Below, one piece after another: positions 8,778-18,726 of a DNA stretch of 61,791 bases. The notes beneath the pieces are model-generated. The model had not been told where the DNA came from and did no database searches. It saw only the letters and a program-made list of their open reading frames with translations. Position numbers and translations under genes: made by a program. This stretch comes from Mycobacteriales bacterium (GTDB lineage: Bacteria > Actinomycetota > Actinomycetes > BP-191): the NCBI GenBank assembly GCA_035714365.1, contig DASTMB010000056.1, positions 1 through 61,791 on the forward strand, given 5' to 3'. Position 1 is the stretch's first letter. Each line of letters opens with the position of its first letter.

Positions 8778-9862
8778 CGTCCGCCGAGGTCGACGAGTAC
8801 CTGCTGGACGAGCCGGAGCGGATGGCGGCCGGCGACCCCGACGGCATGCTGCCCGCGGTCGCGGCGGCGCCGGCGCAGTTCCGCGAGGCGGTCACCACGG
8901 CGTTCGAGTCGGGGCTGGACGAGGTCGCCGCCGACGGGCGGCCGCGCGCGGTCGTCGTCACCGGCATGGGCGGCTCCGGCATCGCCGGCGACGTGCTCGG
9001 CGCGGTCGCCGGGCAGGCGGCGCCGCTGCCGATCCTCACCCACCGCGGCTACGGCCTCCCCGCCTGGGTCGGCGCCAACGACCTCGTCGTCGCCGTGTCC
9101 TGCTCCGGCCGCACCGAGGAGACGCTGTCGGCCTGCGAGGAGGCGGTGCGCCGCGGCTGCCGCGTCGTCACCGTCGGAGCGGCGGAGTCGCCGCTCGCGG
9201 ACCTCGGTGCCCGCGGCCGCGGCCCGAACGTCCCCGTCCCCGGCGGCCGCCTCCCGCGCGCCAGCCTGTGGGCGCTCTCCGTCCCGCTGCTCGTGCTCGG
9301 CGACGCCCTCGGCGTCTGCCACGTCCCGCGCGCGGACCTCGACGCGACGGCGGACCTGCTCGACGTGCTGACCGAGCGGTACAAGCCGGCGAAGGAGGCG
9401 TTCCTCAACCCGGCGAAGGCGCTCGCGCTGGCGTTCGCCGAGCCGTTGCCGGTGGTGTGGGGCACGTCCGCGCTGGCCGGTGTCGCCGCCTACCGCGCCG
9501 CCTGCCAGCTCAACGAGAACGCCAAGCGCGCCGGCACCTGGGGCGTCCTCCCGGAGGCCAACCACAACCAGGTCGTGCCGTTCGACGACCCGCTCGCGCC
9601 GGAGCGGTACCGCGTGCTGTTCCTCCGCGACTCCGACGAACGCCCCGAGGTCGCGCGTCGCGTCGACGCCGCGAAGGAGCTGGCGGGGGAGCGCGGCATC
9701 GGCGTCGAGGAGGTCGTCGCCGAGGGCGACTCGCCGATCGCGCGGCTCGCGTCGCTCGTCGCCTGCGTCGACTTCGCCACCACCTACCTCGCGCTGCTGC
9801 TCGGGCTCGACCCGTCGGTCATCGCGCCGATCGTGCAGCTCAAGGCGAGGGCGGCTGAATGA
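8774..9862 (+). CDS. SIS-domain phosphoglucose/phosphomannose isomerase-like protein
   Basis: A 362-aa protein with two SIS (sugar isomerase) domains. The first has GMGGSGIAGD (64-73) and SCSGRTEET (109-117), the phosphosugar-binding loops. The second half contains NENAKR and EANHNQVV, the conserved Glu/His region of the bifunctional PGI/PMI family. It would convert fructose-6-P to mannose-6-P and/or glucose-6-P, placing it directly before ManB. In actinomycetes this family is often the Rv3256c-type protein accompanying manB, and its activity there is not always proven. GTGA overlap with the gene before and ATGA overlap with the transporter after. Confidence 0.88.
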   Translation: MTSAEVDEYLLDEPERMAAGDPDGMLPAVAAAPAQFREAVTTAFESGLDEVAADGRPRAVVVTGMGGSGIAGDVLGAVAGQAAPLPILTHRGYGLPAWVGANDLVVAVSCSGRTEETLSACEEAVRRGCRVVTVGAAESPLADLGARGRGPNVPVPGGRLPRASLWALSVPLLVLGDALGVCHVPRADLDATADLLDVLTERYKPAKEAFLNPAKALALAFAEPLPVVWGTSALAGVAAYRAACQLNENAKRAGTWGVLPEANHNQVVPFDDPLAPERYRVLFLRDSDERPEVARRVDAAKELAGERGIGVEEVVAEGDSPIARLASLVACVDFATTYLALLLGLDPSVIAPIVQLKARAAE

Positions 9863-10770
9863 GCGCGGGCGGGGGCCGCAAGGCCGTCATCGCGGCGCTG
9901 CTCGCGAACCTCGGCATCGCGGTGTCGAAGCTCGTCGCGTTCGTCGTCACCCGGTCGTCGTCGATGCTCGCCGAGGCCGTCCACTCGTTCGCCGACTGCG
10001 GCAACCAGGGGCTGCTGCTGCTCGGCGCCCGGCGCGCCGAGCAGGCGCCCGACGAGGAGCACCCGTTCGGCCACGGCCAGGCCCGGTACTTCTACGGCTT
10101 CGTCGTCGCGCTGGTGCTGTTCTCCCTCGGCGGCGCGTTCGCGCTCTACGAGGGGTACGAGAAGCTCCGGCACCCGCACGAGGTCGACTCGCCGGTCGTC
10201 GCGCTCGTGGTCCTCGTCGTCGCGATCGTGCTCGAGGCGTTCTCGCTGCGCACCGCCGTGCGCGAGACGCGGCCGTACCTCGAGGGCCGCTCGTACTGGC
10301 GGTTCGTCCGCGAGGCGAAGACGCCCGAGCTGCCCGTCGTCCTGCTCGAGGACACCGCCGCGCTGCTCGGCCTGGTGTTCGCGTTCGCCGGCGTCAGCCT
10401 CACCGCGCTGACGCACCGCGAGGCGTTCGACGCGTTCGGCACCATGGCGATCGGCGCGCTGCTCGTCGTCGTCGCCGGCGTGCTGGCGTACGAGATGAGC
10501 AGCCTGCTGCTCGGCGAGGCGGCCCGGCCCGAGCAGGTCGCGGCGATCGAGCGGGCCCTCGTCGCCAACGGCGACTTCGCCCGCGTCATCCACCTGCGGA
10601 CGCTGCACCTCGGCCCCGACCAGCTCCTGGTCGGGGCCAAGGTGGCCACGCCTCGTGGCATCCCGTCGGACGTGCTGTCGCAACAGATCGACGACGCGGA
10701 GGAACGCGTCCGCGCCGCCGTCCCGTCCGCCGCGCTCATCTACCTCGAGCCGGACGTCGACCGCGCTTAG
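9859..10770 (+). CDS. Cation diffusion facilitator family transporter
   Basis: A 303-aa inner-membrane protein of the CDF family, a divalent-metal/proton antiporter. Membrane segments lie in about 1-200. The metal-site helix has AEAVHSFADCGNQ, followed by HPFGHGQARYFYGF, and a later helix has LLEDTAALLGLV with a second acidic pair. The C-terminal cytosolic domain (about 215-300) has the ferredoxin-like fold typical of CDF dimers. The metal (Zn, Mn, Fe or Cd) cannot be read from sequence. It is the last gene of the manB set and its TAG directly abuts the stop of the convergent secreted protein. Confidence 0.9.
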   Translation: MSAGGGRKAVIAALLANLGIAVSKLVAFVVTRSSSMLAEAVHSFADCGNQGLLLLGARRAEQAPDEEHPFGHGQARYFYGFVVALVLFSLGGAFALYEGYEKLRHPHEVDSPVVALVVLVVAIVLEAFSLRTAVRETRPYLEGRSYWRFVREAKTPELPVVLLEDTAALLGLVFAFAGVSLTALTHREAFDAFGTMAIGALLVVVAGVLAYEMSSLLLGEAARPEQVAAIERALVANGDFARVIHLRTLHLGPDQLLVGAKVATPRGIPSDVLSQQIDDAEERVRAAVPSAALIYLEPDVDRA

Positions 10771-11337
10771 CTAGAGCGGGTGGCCGACGCTGATGTCCTG
10801 GTCGGCGTCCTTGAAGTGGATGCCGGGGAACGTGCAGACCTCGTCCAGCGTGCCGACGCTGTCGGTGCCGTAGGTGGTCGTGCTCTTCCAGTCGGCGTTC
10901 GCCGACACGCAGATCTTCAGCACCGGCAGGCCACCGGGGACGCGCACGGTGTTCGCCGCGTGCGCCTGCACGAACCCGAGGCGGGAGCCGCTGGCCGCGA
11001 CGGGGTACACCCCGCCGGTCGTCGTGTAGAGCGTGCAGGACGCGTGCACCCTGATGTCCCACGTGCCGTGCGTGAGGTCCGAGTAGGCGTTGACGCCGAC
11101 GCCGAGCAGGCCGGTCTCGGCGGTGTGGTTGCTCGCGACCGGCGCTCCGGTGCTGTAGTTGCAGGTGGTGTCGTACGTGTGGCCGTACGGCGCTTCCGAG
11201 GCGCCGCCGGTCGACACCGAGGCGGCGCCCTTGGCGACGTAGATGTCGAGCTGGTGGTCGCAGCAGCCGGCGTTGGCGGGCGTGCCGAGGGCGGCGACGG
11301 CGACGGCCGTGCCGGCGAGCAGGGTGCGGGGCTTCAT
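10771..11337 (-). CDS. Secreted Cys-containing protein of unknown function
   Basis: A 188-aa protein starting MKPRTLLAGTAVAVAALG, a clear Sec signal peptide ending near ANA at 21-23. The mature part begins GCCDHQLDIYV and contains six cysteines in total (including TTCNYS, ASCTLY, KICVS, EVCTFP), so disulfides are likely after export. It is rich in Ser, Thr, Gly and Val, consistent with a small beta-rich extracellular protein. GGAGGT sits just before the ATG. No family was recognised. It is convergent with the CDF transporter, with no spacer. Confidence 0.75.
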   Translation of the reverse strand: MKPRTLLAGTAVAVAALGTPANAGCCDHQLDIYVAKGAASVSTGGASEAPYGHTYDTTCNYSTGAPVASNHTAETGLLGVGVNAYSDLTHGTWDIRVHASCTLYTTTGGVYPVAASGSRLGFVQAHAANTVRVPGGLPVLKICVSANADWKSTTTYGTDSVGTLDEVCTFPGIHFKDADQDISVGHPL

Positions 11338-11403
11338 GGGACCTCCGGATCCGGTAGGGCGGGACGTGGAGATCGAGAGTCGCGACGACCGAGCGAGGTT
11401 CGG

Positions 11404-11832
11404 TCAGAGCTCGGTGAACGCCAGGTGGTGCGGGCCGCCCTCCGGCAGCACGAACTCCTCGCCGACCACCGTGAACCCGTGCTTCTCGTAGAAGCCGAGC
11501 GCCCCGGTGCGCGCGTTGCACCAGACCCGGGTGCCGCCGCGCTCGCGGGCGTGGTCGAGGGCGCCGGCCAGCGCCAGCGCGCCGTACCCCCGGCCGCGCA
11601 GGTCCGGGTCGCTCGCCATGCCGCGCAGCCGCCAGTCGCCGTCGCGCGGGTCGCCCGGCATCGGCTCCGGCCGCACGCTCGCGCAGGCCACGACCCGGCC
11701 GTCCTCGACCACGGCGATCCCGGGCACCGGGTCGCTCTCGGCGAGCATCCGCTCGACGGTCCACCGCGGCCGCAGCACCCGTTGCCGCAGCTCCGCCGTG
11801 TCGGCGGGTCCGACCACGCGGATCTCGGGCAC
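11404..11832 (-). CDS. GNAT family N-acetyltransferase
   Basis: A 142-aa GCN5-related acetyltransferase. The acetyl-CoA pyrophosphate loop is visible as DPDLRGRGYGALAL (about 83-96), preceded by the beta4 strand RLRGMAS and followed by TRVWCNARTGALGFYEKHGF, the canonical C-terminal half. Substrate unknown. The GTG start at 11832 lies 6 nt after TAGAGT (11844-11839), part of a palindrome shared with the divergent SDR gene. It is downstream of nothing on its own strand, so it is probably monocistronic. Confidence 0.87.
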   Translation of the reverse strand: MPEIRVVGPADTAELRQRVLRPRWTVERMLAESDPVPGIAVVEDGRVVACASVRPEPMPGDPRDGDWRLRGMASDPDLRGRGYGALALAGALDHARERGGTRVWCNARTGALGFYEKHGFTVVGEEFVLPEGGPHHLAFTEL

Positions 11833-11838
11833 GGCAGC

Positions 11839-11848
11839 ACTCTAGAGT
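11839..11848. promoter_or_regulatory. Symmetric -10 element shared by divergent genes
   Basis: ACTCTAGAGT is a perfect 10-bp palindrome. Read either way it offers TAGAGT, placed 6 nt before the GNAT GTG (minus strand) and 8 nt before the SDR GTG (plus strand). Both genes would be leaderless and driven from one central TA step. Confidence 0.6.
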
Positions 11849-11856
11849 CCGTCCGC

Positions 11857-12630
11857 GTGGACCTCTTCGACCTCACCGGCAAGACCGCGTTCGTCACCGG
11901 CGGCAGCCGCGGCATCGGCCTGATGATGGCGCGCGGGCTGCTCGACGCCGGCGCCCGCGTCCTGCTCTGCTCCCGCGACGCCGAGGCGTGCCGCGACGCC
12001 GCCGAGACGCTGGCGCCGCACGGCGACGTCGACGCGTTCCCCGCGCACCTCGGCAGCGAGGAGGGGTGCGCCGCCGCCGTCGCCGAGGTGACCGCGCGCA
12101 CCGACCGGCTGCACGTGCTCGTCAACAACGCCGGCGCCACCTGGGGCGCGCCGCTCGCGGAGTTCCCGGACTCCGCGTGGGACAAGGTGCTCGCCCTCAA
12201 TCTCAAGGCGCCGTTCTTCCTCACCCGCGCGCTGCTGCCGCTGCTCGACGCCGCGCGCACCGGCGACGACCCGGCCCGCGTCATCAACGTCGGCAGCATC
12301 GACGGCATCCGCGCGCCCGCGCTGCCGACGTACTCGTACTCGGCGAGCAAGGCGGCGGTCCACCACCTGACCAAGGTGCTCGCGCGCGAGCTCGGTCCGC
12401 GCGGGATCACCGTCAACGCCGTGGCGCCCGGGCCGTTCGAGTCGAAGATGATGGCGGCCACGCTGGATGCGTTCGGCGAGGCGATCGCCGCGAACGCGCC
12501 GTTGCGCCGCATCGGCCGCCCCGACGACATGGCCGGCGTCGCCGTCTACCTGGCCAGCCGCGCGGGCGCCTACGTCACCGGCGCCGTCATCCCCGTCGAC
12601 GGCGGCATCTCGATCACGACGACGATCTGA
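11857..12630 (+). CDS. SDR family oxidoreductase
   Basis: A 257-aa classical short-chain dehydrogenase/reductase. The cofactor loop is VTGGSRGIG (about 13-21), followed by LVNNAGA, the catalytic Ser in NVGSIDG, and YSASK with the catalytic Tyr and Lys. VDGG near the C-terminus is typical. GGSRGIG followed by CSRD suggests NADP(H) preference. Substrate unknown; FabG-like or a rhamnolipid/gluconate-type SDR is possible. The start is GTG 11857 behind the shared symmetric promoter. The stop overlaps the next ATG (TGATG), so it is coupled to the 149-aa protein. Confidence 0.9.
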   Translation: MDLFDLTGKTAFVTGGSRGIGLMMARGLLDAGARVLLCSRDAEACRDAAETLAPHGDVDAFPAHLGSEEGCAAAVAEVTARTDRLHVLVNNAGATWGAPLAEFPDSAWDKVLALNLKAPFFLTRALLPLLDAARTGDDPARVINVGSIDGIRAPALPTYSYSASKAAVHHLTKVLARELGPRGITVNAVAPGPFESKMMAATLDAFGEAIAANAPLRRIGRPDDMAGVAVYLASRAGAYVTGAVIPVDGGISITTTI

Positions 12631-13061
12631 TGGGCGTCTACGACGACCTCCGGGCGAAGGCGCTCGCCGTCACCGCGGCGGAGGCCGGCGGCACCGTTGA
12701 CGAGGTCCACGGCGCGCTGCTCGAGACGACCATGGACAACGGCGTGTACACGCTGCTCTGCCTCGCCGACGGCACGACCAGCCTCTACCTGTCGTCCGGC
12801 GGCGGGGTGATCGGCGGCGGCGCGCACCCGCCCGTGGTCGCGGCGAACGCCGCGTTCCTCGCGGCGGTCACAGCGCACCTCGCGGCGTTCGGGCCGGACC
12901 CGGACGGCGCGCTCCCGCCGGTGGGCGGGACGACGCTGCGCGCGCTGACGCGCGGCGGCCGCCGCGCCCTCACGGCGCCGGAGGAGGACCTGGGCGAGGG
13001 GCGGCACCCGGCGTCGCCGGTGTTCTACGCGGCGCACGAGGTGATCGCGCGGCTGCGCCAC

Positions 13062-13079
<18 letters not shown>
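12630..13079 (+). CDS. Conserved hypothetical protein
   Basis: A 149-aa soluble protein with ALLETTMDNGVYTLLCLADG, SLYLSSGGGVIGGGAH and a C-terminal GEGRHPASPVFYAAHEVI. Proteins with these Gly-rich motifs occur in several bacterial phyla without known function. The alternating strand pattern with a Gly-rich turn looks like a small alpha/beta fold. The ATG overlaps the SDR stop. Its last 18 bases overlap the 3' end of the convergent MerR gene. Confidence 0.75.
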
Positions 13080-14811
<1,732 letters not shown>

Positions 14812-14816
14812 GACCG

Positions 14817-15425
14817 TTGCCCAAGGGCACGTACCACCACCTCGACCCCGGCGGGGATCTCGCCGGGGTCGAGGTGTTCTCGTGCGCGCCCGGGCCGTCC
14901 GGCTGGCGGTACGTCTCGCAGACCTACGACGCCGAGCAACGCCCGCTCGGCCGGGTCGACGTCACCGTGGACGACCGCTGGCGGCAGGTCCGCGTACAGG
15001 TCACCGCCGGCGGCTGGACGCTGCGCGGCGGCCTCGCCGGACCGGAGGCCGTCTGGGTCCGCGCGCCCGACGGTGAGACCGGCGGCGACGAGCAGGCGGC
15101 GACGGCGGCCGGGTTCACCGGCCGGTCACCGGCGTTCGCGGTCGCGACCGCGCGGCTGCTCGGCCTCGGCCTGCTGGACCGCCGCCGGGTCCGCCTGGTC
15201 GGCGTCACCGAGCCCGCCTGCGTCGCGCTGCCGGTGGACGAGGGGTGGGCGCTGGTCGACGTCACCGAGCACGACACCGACTCCGGGCCGCTGCCGGTCG
15301 AACGCTACGAGGTCGCCGACCTGGCCACCGCCGAGCGCCGCGTCGTCCACCTGGCCGGCGACGTCGTGCTGGAGGCGCCGGGCCTGGAGCTGGTCGCCCT
15401 GGAGTCCCCGCCCACCTTGGCGTAG
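14817..15425 (+). CDS. Hypothetical protein downstream of ahcY
   Basis: About 202 aa, starting at TTG 14817 (LPKGTYHHLDPGG), 5 nt after the ahcY stop. Features are a Trp-rich, strand-like N-terminal half (GPSGWRYVSQTYD), a central GFTGRSPAFAVATARLLGL and VEVxEH-like strands near the C-terminus (WALVDVTEHD, ERYEVADL). No signal peptide, membrane segment or known motif is visible. No clear Shine-Dalgarno sequence precedes TTG 14817, and a 15-bp perfect hairpin covers codons 8-20, so the true start is uncertain. GTG 14874 is an in-frame downstream alternative. Function unknown. Confidence 0.65.
   Translation: MPKGTYHHLDPGGDLAGVEVFSCAPGPSGWRYVSQTYDAEQRPLGRVDVTVDDRWRQVRVQVTAGGWTLRGGLAGPEAVWVRAPDGETGGDEQAATAAGFTGRSPAFAVATARLLGLGLLDRRRVRLVGVTEPACVALPVDEGWALVDVTEHDTDSGPLPVERYEVADLATAERRVVHLAGDVVLEAPGLELVALESPPTLA
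14838..14876 (+). terminator. Strong hairpin after ahcY, inside the next ORF
   Basis: Perfect 15-bp arms (14838-14852 and 14862-14876) enclose a 9-nt loop and are followed by TTCTCG. The position 27 nt after the ahcY stop suits a terminator or attenuator, but the U-tract is poor and it overlaps the predicted coding start of the next gene. Confidence 0.45.
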
Positions 15426-15435
15426 GCACGGCGAA

Positions 15436-15459
15436 GCCCCGGCCAGGGCAGACCGGGGC
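15436..15459. terminator. Hairpin between convergent genes
   Basis: GCCCCGG (15436-15442) pairs with CCGGGGC (15453-15459) with a 10-nt loop, followed by CTCGTTCG. It lies between the stop at 15425 and the convergent stop at 15482 and could end transcription from either side. Confidence 0.55.
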
Positions 15460-15481
15460 CTCGTTCGAGAGAGCGAAGGCG

Positions 15482-15727
15482 CTACCCGCGCCCGTCGGCC
15501 TCGCGGCTGCCCTCGCGGGTGCGGAGCTGGTCCGGCGAGGTCCGCTCCGGGAAGCGCCGCGCGTACTCCTGCTCCAGCTCCAGCATCCGCTCGGTGTGCG
15601 CCTCCAGCGCGTCCGCGGAGCCGTTCAGGAACGTCTCGTGCCGCGTCTCGTGCAGGTGCTCCAGCTCCCGCTCCAGCGCGGAGTCGTCGAGCTCCCGCGC
15701 CGGGACGCCCTGCGTCGTGACTGCCAT
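15482..15727 (-). CDS. DUF6158 family small protein
   Basis: An 81-aa, highly charged helical protein matching the DUF6158 pattern: VPARELDDSALERELEHLHETRHETFL, then a segment ending EHTERMLELEQEYARRFP-like, here EAHTERMLELEQEYARRFP. The start ATG 15727 follows GAGGAGGA with a good spacer. Likely a soluble helical hairpin. The family is widespread in actinomycetes and often looks stress-linked, but no activity is known. Confidence 0.85.
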   Translation of the reverse strand: MAVTTQGVPARELDDSALERELEHLHETRHETFLNGSADALEAHTERMLELEQEYARRFPERTSPDQLRTREGSREADGRG

Positions 15728-15787
15728 CCGTCGTCCTCCTCGTTCGCGGCGTTCGCTGACTGCGGCGTACCCGCCCGGCTGCCGGGT

Positions 15788-16465
15788 ATGCCGCGCGGCA
15801 TGTCGCGCTCCGGGGTCCTCTTCGACGTCGACGGCACGCTGGTCGACAGCAACTACCTGCACATCGTGGCGTGGCTGCGGGCGTTCCGCGCGGCCGGCTT
15901 CCCGGACGTGACCGGCGCGCAGGTGCACCGCTGCGTCGGCATGGGTGGCGGGCTGCTGCTGGAGACGCTGATCGGCGGCGAGGACGAGGCCGCGAAGAAG
16001 GGCCACTCCACCGAGTACGAACGTCTCTGGCCCGAGCTGCGGCCGTTCCCGAAGGCGGTGGAGCTGCTGCGCGAGGTGCGCCGGCGCGGCGGCGAGACGG
16101 TGCTCGCGACGTCGGCGACGGAGGAGGAGGTCGGGGCGCTGCGCCGCGCGCTCGACTGCGACGACGCCATCACCGAGATCACGTCGTCCGCCGACGTGGA
16201 GGAGGCGAAGCCGGCGCCGGACATCTTCGCGACCGCGATGGCGAAGACCGGGCTTGACCCCGAGCGGGTCGTGGTCGTCGGCGATACCCGCTGGGACGCC
16301 GAGGCCGCAACGCGCGCCGGCCTGCGCTGCGTCGGCCTGCGCTCAGGCGGCATCGCCGAGGCGGAGCTGCGCGACGCGGGCTGCGTCGCGGTCTACGACG
16401 ACGCGGCGTCGTTGCTCGCGTCGTTCGACTCGTCGCCGCTCGGCACGCTGCTCGCGCCGACCTGA
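15788..16465 (+). CDS. HAD superfamily hydrolase (phosphatase-like)
   Basis: About 225 aa. HAD motif I is LFDVDGTLVDSN (nucleophile Asp13 and Asp15), with a four-helix cap after it. Motif II is LATSAT, motif III is the Lys in EEAKPAPDIF, and motif IV is VVVGDTRWDAEAA. This is the beta-phosphoglucomutase/phosphoglycolate phosphatase-like class; substrate unknown. ATG 15788 and ATG 15800 are both possible starts. Its last 73 bases overlap the 3' end of the convergent Rieske oxidoreductase. Confidence 0.86.
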   Translation: MPRGMSRSGVLFDVDGTLVDSNYLHIVAWLRAFRAAGFPDVTGAQVHRCVGMGGGLLLETLIGGEDEAAKKGHSTEYERLWPELRPFPKAVELLREVRRRGGETVLATSATEEEVGALRRALDCDDAITEITSSADVEEAKPAPDIFATAMAKTGLDPERVVVVGDTRWDAEAATRAGLRCVGLRSGGIAEAELRDAGCVAVYDDAASLLASFDSSPLGTLLAPT

Positions 16466-17970
16466 GCCAGCGGCTTCACCGCCGGACCGTGCAGGACCTC
16501 GCCGTCGACGCCGAACCGCGAGCCGTGGCACGGGCAGTCCCAGCTCTTCTCGCCCGGGTTCCAGCCGACGATGCAGCCGAGGTGCGTGCACGACGCCGAA
16601 ACCGCGTGCAGCACGCCGTCGTCGTCGCGGTACGCCGCCGTCTTGCCGAGCCCGTCGCGGATCACCGCCGCCTGCCCCGGCTCCAGCTCGTCCACCGAGC
16701 CGACGTCGCCGGGCGACAGGTAGCCGCTCGCGAGCTGCTTGGCGACCGCGAGGTTCTCCTTCACGAACGTCTTCGCCTTCTCGACCGGCGGCACCGTACG
16801 GCCCGGGTCGTAGACCTCCGCCCACGGGTTGTCCGTCCCCGTGATCAGGTCGGCCAGCAGCAGGCCGGACATGGTGCCGTTGGTCATGCCCCACGCGCCG
16901 AACGCCGTCGCCACCCACAGGTGCTTCGAGCCGGGGTGGAACCGCCCGACGAACGGCACCCGGTCCGTCGACGTGTAGTCCTGCGTCGCCCAGCGGTGCG
17001 TGAACTCCGTGACCCCGAAGCGTTCGCGGGTCCACTGCTCCAGCCGCTGCCACCGCTCGTCCTGGTCGTGCTCGCGGCCGGTGGTGTGGCCCTCGCCGCC
17101 GACGATGAGCAGCATCGCGTCGCCGTCCTCGGTGACGCGGATCGAGTGCGTCGGCTGCTCGGTCGACAGGAACATCCCGTCCGGCGCGTCCTCGCGCGAC
17201 ATCCGCGCGGAGACGACGTAGTCGCGCATCGGGAACTGCCGCGCGAAGAACATCCCCCGGTCCAGGAACGGGATGTGCGTGGCGACGACCACGTCTCGCG
17301 CGCGCAGCACGCCACGGTCGGTCGTGACGACGCACGGGTCGGTGTCGTCGACGTCGAGCGCGCGGGTGTTCTCCAGGATCACCGAGCCGTCGCCGGCGAC
17401 GCCGCGGGCGACGTGCAGCAGGTACTTGCGCGGGTGGAACCTCGCCTGCCCGTCGTAGCGGATCGCGCCCGCGACGTCGTACGGCAGCGGCACGTCGTTG
17501 ACGAGCGACACCGGCAGGCCGCAGCGCGTCGCGCCCTCGACCTCCTGCTCCAGCGACTCCAGCTCGGCCGGGTCCTCCGTGTAGATGTAGGACTCGGTCC
17601 GGACCAGGTCGCAGTCGACGCCCTCGGTCTCCACCACGCGCGCGATCTGCTCGATCGCCGCCTGCTGCGAGTCGGCGTAGAGCCGCGCCCGCTCCTCCCC
17701 GAACTTGTCCACGAGGTAGGCGTAGAGCCGGCCGTGCGAGGCGGTCACCTTCGCCGTCGTGTTGCCGGTGACGCCTTCCAGGATGCGGCCCGCCTCGACC
17801 ACCGCGACCGTCCGCCCCGCCGCCTTCAGCGCGGCGGCGGCCGACAGGCCGGCGATTCCGCCGCCGAGCACGGCGACGTCCACCTCCAGCTCGTCCGGCA
17901 GCGGCGGGAAGTCCGTCGCCTCCGTCGAGTCGATCCAGTACGACACGGGCACGCCGGGAAGCTCGCTCAT
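16393..17970 (-). CDS. FAD-dependent oxidoreductase with C-terminal Rieske domain
   Basis: A 525-aa fusion. The N-terminal DAO/FAD domain has the dinucleotide loop GGGIAG (36-41) and a long substrate region. The C-terminal Rieske [2Fe-2S] domain carries CTHLGC (461-466) and CPCHGSRF (479-486): ligands Cys461, His463, Cys479 and His482, with Cys466/Cys481 able to form the stabilising disulfide. The family occurs widely and is probably a redox enzyme acting on a small amine or similar substrate, which cannot be named. The last residues (DESNDASNDAASS) are polar and unstructured and come from the antisense overlap with the HAD gene. A near-consensus -10 (TAGGCG) sits 6 nt before the ATG. Confidence 0.92.
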   Translation of the reverse strand: MSELPGVPVSYWIDSTEATDFPPLPDELEVDVAVLGGGIAGLSAAAALKAAGRTVAVVEAGRILEGVTGNTTAKVTASHGRLYAYLVDKFGEERARLYADSQQAAIEQIARVVETEGVDCDLVRTESYIYTEDPAELESLEQEVEGATRCGLPVSLVNDVPLPYDVAGAIRYDGQARFHPRKYLLHVARGVAGDGSVILENTRALDVDDTDPCVVTTDRGVLRARDVVVATHIPFLDRGMFFARQFPMRDYVVSARMSREDAPDGMFLSTEQPTHSIRVTEDGDAMLLIVGGEGHTTGREHDQDERWQRLEQWTRERFGVTEFTHRWATQDYTSTDRVPFVGRFHPGSKHLWVATAFGAWGMTNGTMSGLLLADLITGTDNPWAEVYDPGRTVPPVEKAKTFVKENLAVAKQLASGYLSPGDVGSVDELEPGQAAVIRDGLGKTAAYRDDDGVLHAVSASCTHLGCIVGWNPGEKSWDCPCHGSRFGVDGEVLHGPAVKPLAQVGASSVPSGDESNDASNDAASS

Positions 17971-18013
17971 ACGCCCCGCCTACCCGCGTCTCGCGCCTCG
18001 CTACCGTGGTCGC

Positions 18014-18535
18014 GTGCCCTCCGTCGACGCCGTCCGCGGCGACCTCACGGCGTTCGCGGCCGACGCGGTCGTCAACGCCGCCAACTCCTCGCTGCTCGGC
18101 GGCGGCGGCGTCGACGGCGCCATCCACCGCGCCGGCGGCCCGGCGATCCTGGCCGGGTGCCGCGCGCTGCGCGCGTCCCGCTACCGCGACGGCCTGCCCA
18201 CCGGCGAGGCCGTCGCGACCACGGCCGGCGACCTCCCGGCCCGCTGGGTGATCCACACCGTCGGCCCGGTCCACGCCGCCGTGCCCGACCCGGCGGCGTT
18301 GCTGCGCGCCTGCCACGTCAACGCGCTCCGCGTCGCGGACGAGCTGGGCGCGCGGTCGGTGGCGTTCCCGGCCATCTCCTGCGGCGTCTACGGCTACCCG
18401 CCGCGGGAGGCGGCGCCCGTCGCGGTGGGCGCGGTGCGCGACGCGGACACGGCCGTCGAGCGGGTGACGTTCGTGCTGTTCTCGGCCGAGACCCACGCGG
18501 CGTTCGCGACCGCACTTCCCGGATCGTCCGGTTAG
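18014..18535 (+). CDS. Macro domain protein (ADP-ribose deacylase/hydrolase type)
   Basis: A 173-aa single macro domain of the MacroD/YmdB class. Key segments are GDLTAFAADAVVNAANSSL, the Gly-rich loop LLGGGGVDGAIHRAGG, WVIHTVGP and SVAFPAISCGVYGYP, which together form the ADP-ribose pocket with the catalytic Asn and Asp. It removes acetyl or ADP-ribosyl groups from O-acetyl-ADP-ribose or modified proteins. The GTG start is at 18014 with TACCGT six bases upstream. Its stop shares TTAG (18532-18535) with the convergent 64-aa ORF of the deaminase operon. The nearness to a nucleotide-acting defence gene may be chance. Confidence 0.92.
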   Translation: MPSVDAVRGDLTAFAADAVVNAANSSLLGGGGVDGAIHRAGGPAILAGCRALRASRYRDGLPTGEAVATTAGDLPARWVIHTVGPVHAAVPDPAALLRACHVNALRVADELGARSVAFPAISCGVYGYPPREAAPVAVGAVRDADTAVERVTFVLFSAETHAAFATALPGSSG

Positions 18536-18726
18536 CTGCCGCTCGGCGCTTCCGCGCGCCGCGCCTCCACGACCTCCACCGCGTCGTGTTCCGCGCGTTC
18601 GTAGCTCGCGCGTAACGCGCTCTGCTGGAACTGGGGAAGGGAGTCGAACGCCCGACGTGCGTTCTCGATCACCTCCCGACGCGCGTTGGCCCGTGCCACC
18701 GCGGCATCCCGCTCCGAACGCGTCAA
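18532..18726 (-). CDS. Uncharacterised 64-aa protein coupled to the AvcD-type deaminase
   Basis: A 64-aa ORF, all-helical in appearance and highly charged, with ARREVIENARRAF and LRASYERAEHDAVEVVEARR. The TTG start (18726-18724) overlaps the deaminase stop in a TTGA junction, and AGGAGG lies 6 nt upstream, so translation coupling is likely. No membrane segment or known motif is visible. A possible DNA-damage-type promoter inside the deaminase 3' end (18835-18860) points at it, so it may also be expressed alone. It could be a regulator, antitoxin or accessory of the deaminase; this is inference from position only. Confidence 0.7.
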   Translation of the reverse strand: MTRSERDAAVARANARREVIENARRAFDSLPQFQQSALRASYERAEHDAVEVVEARRAEAPSGS

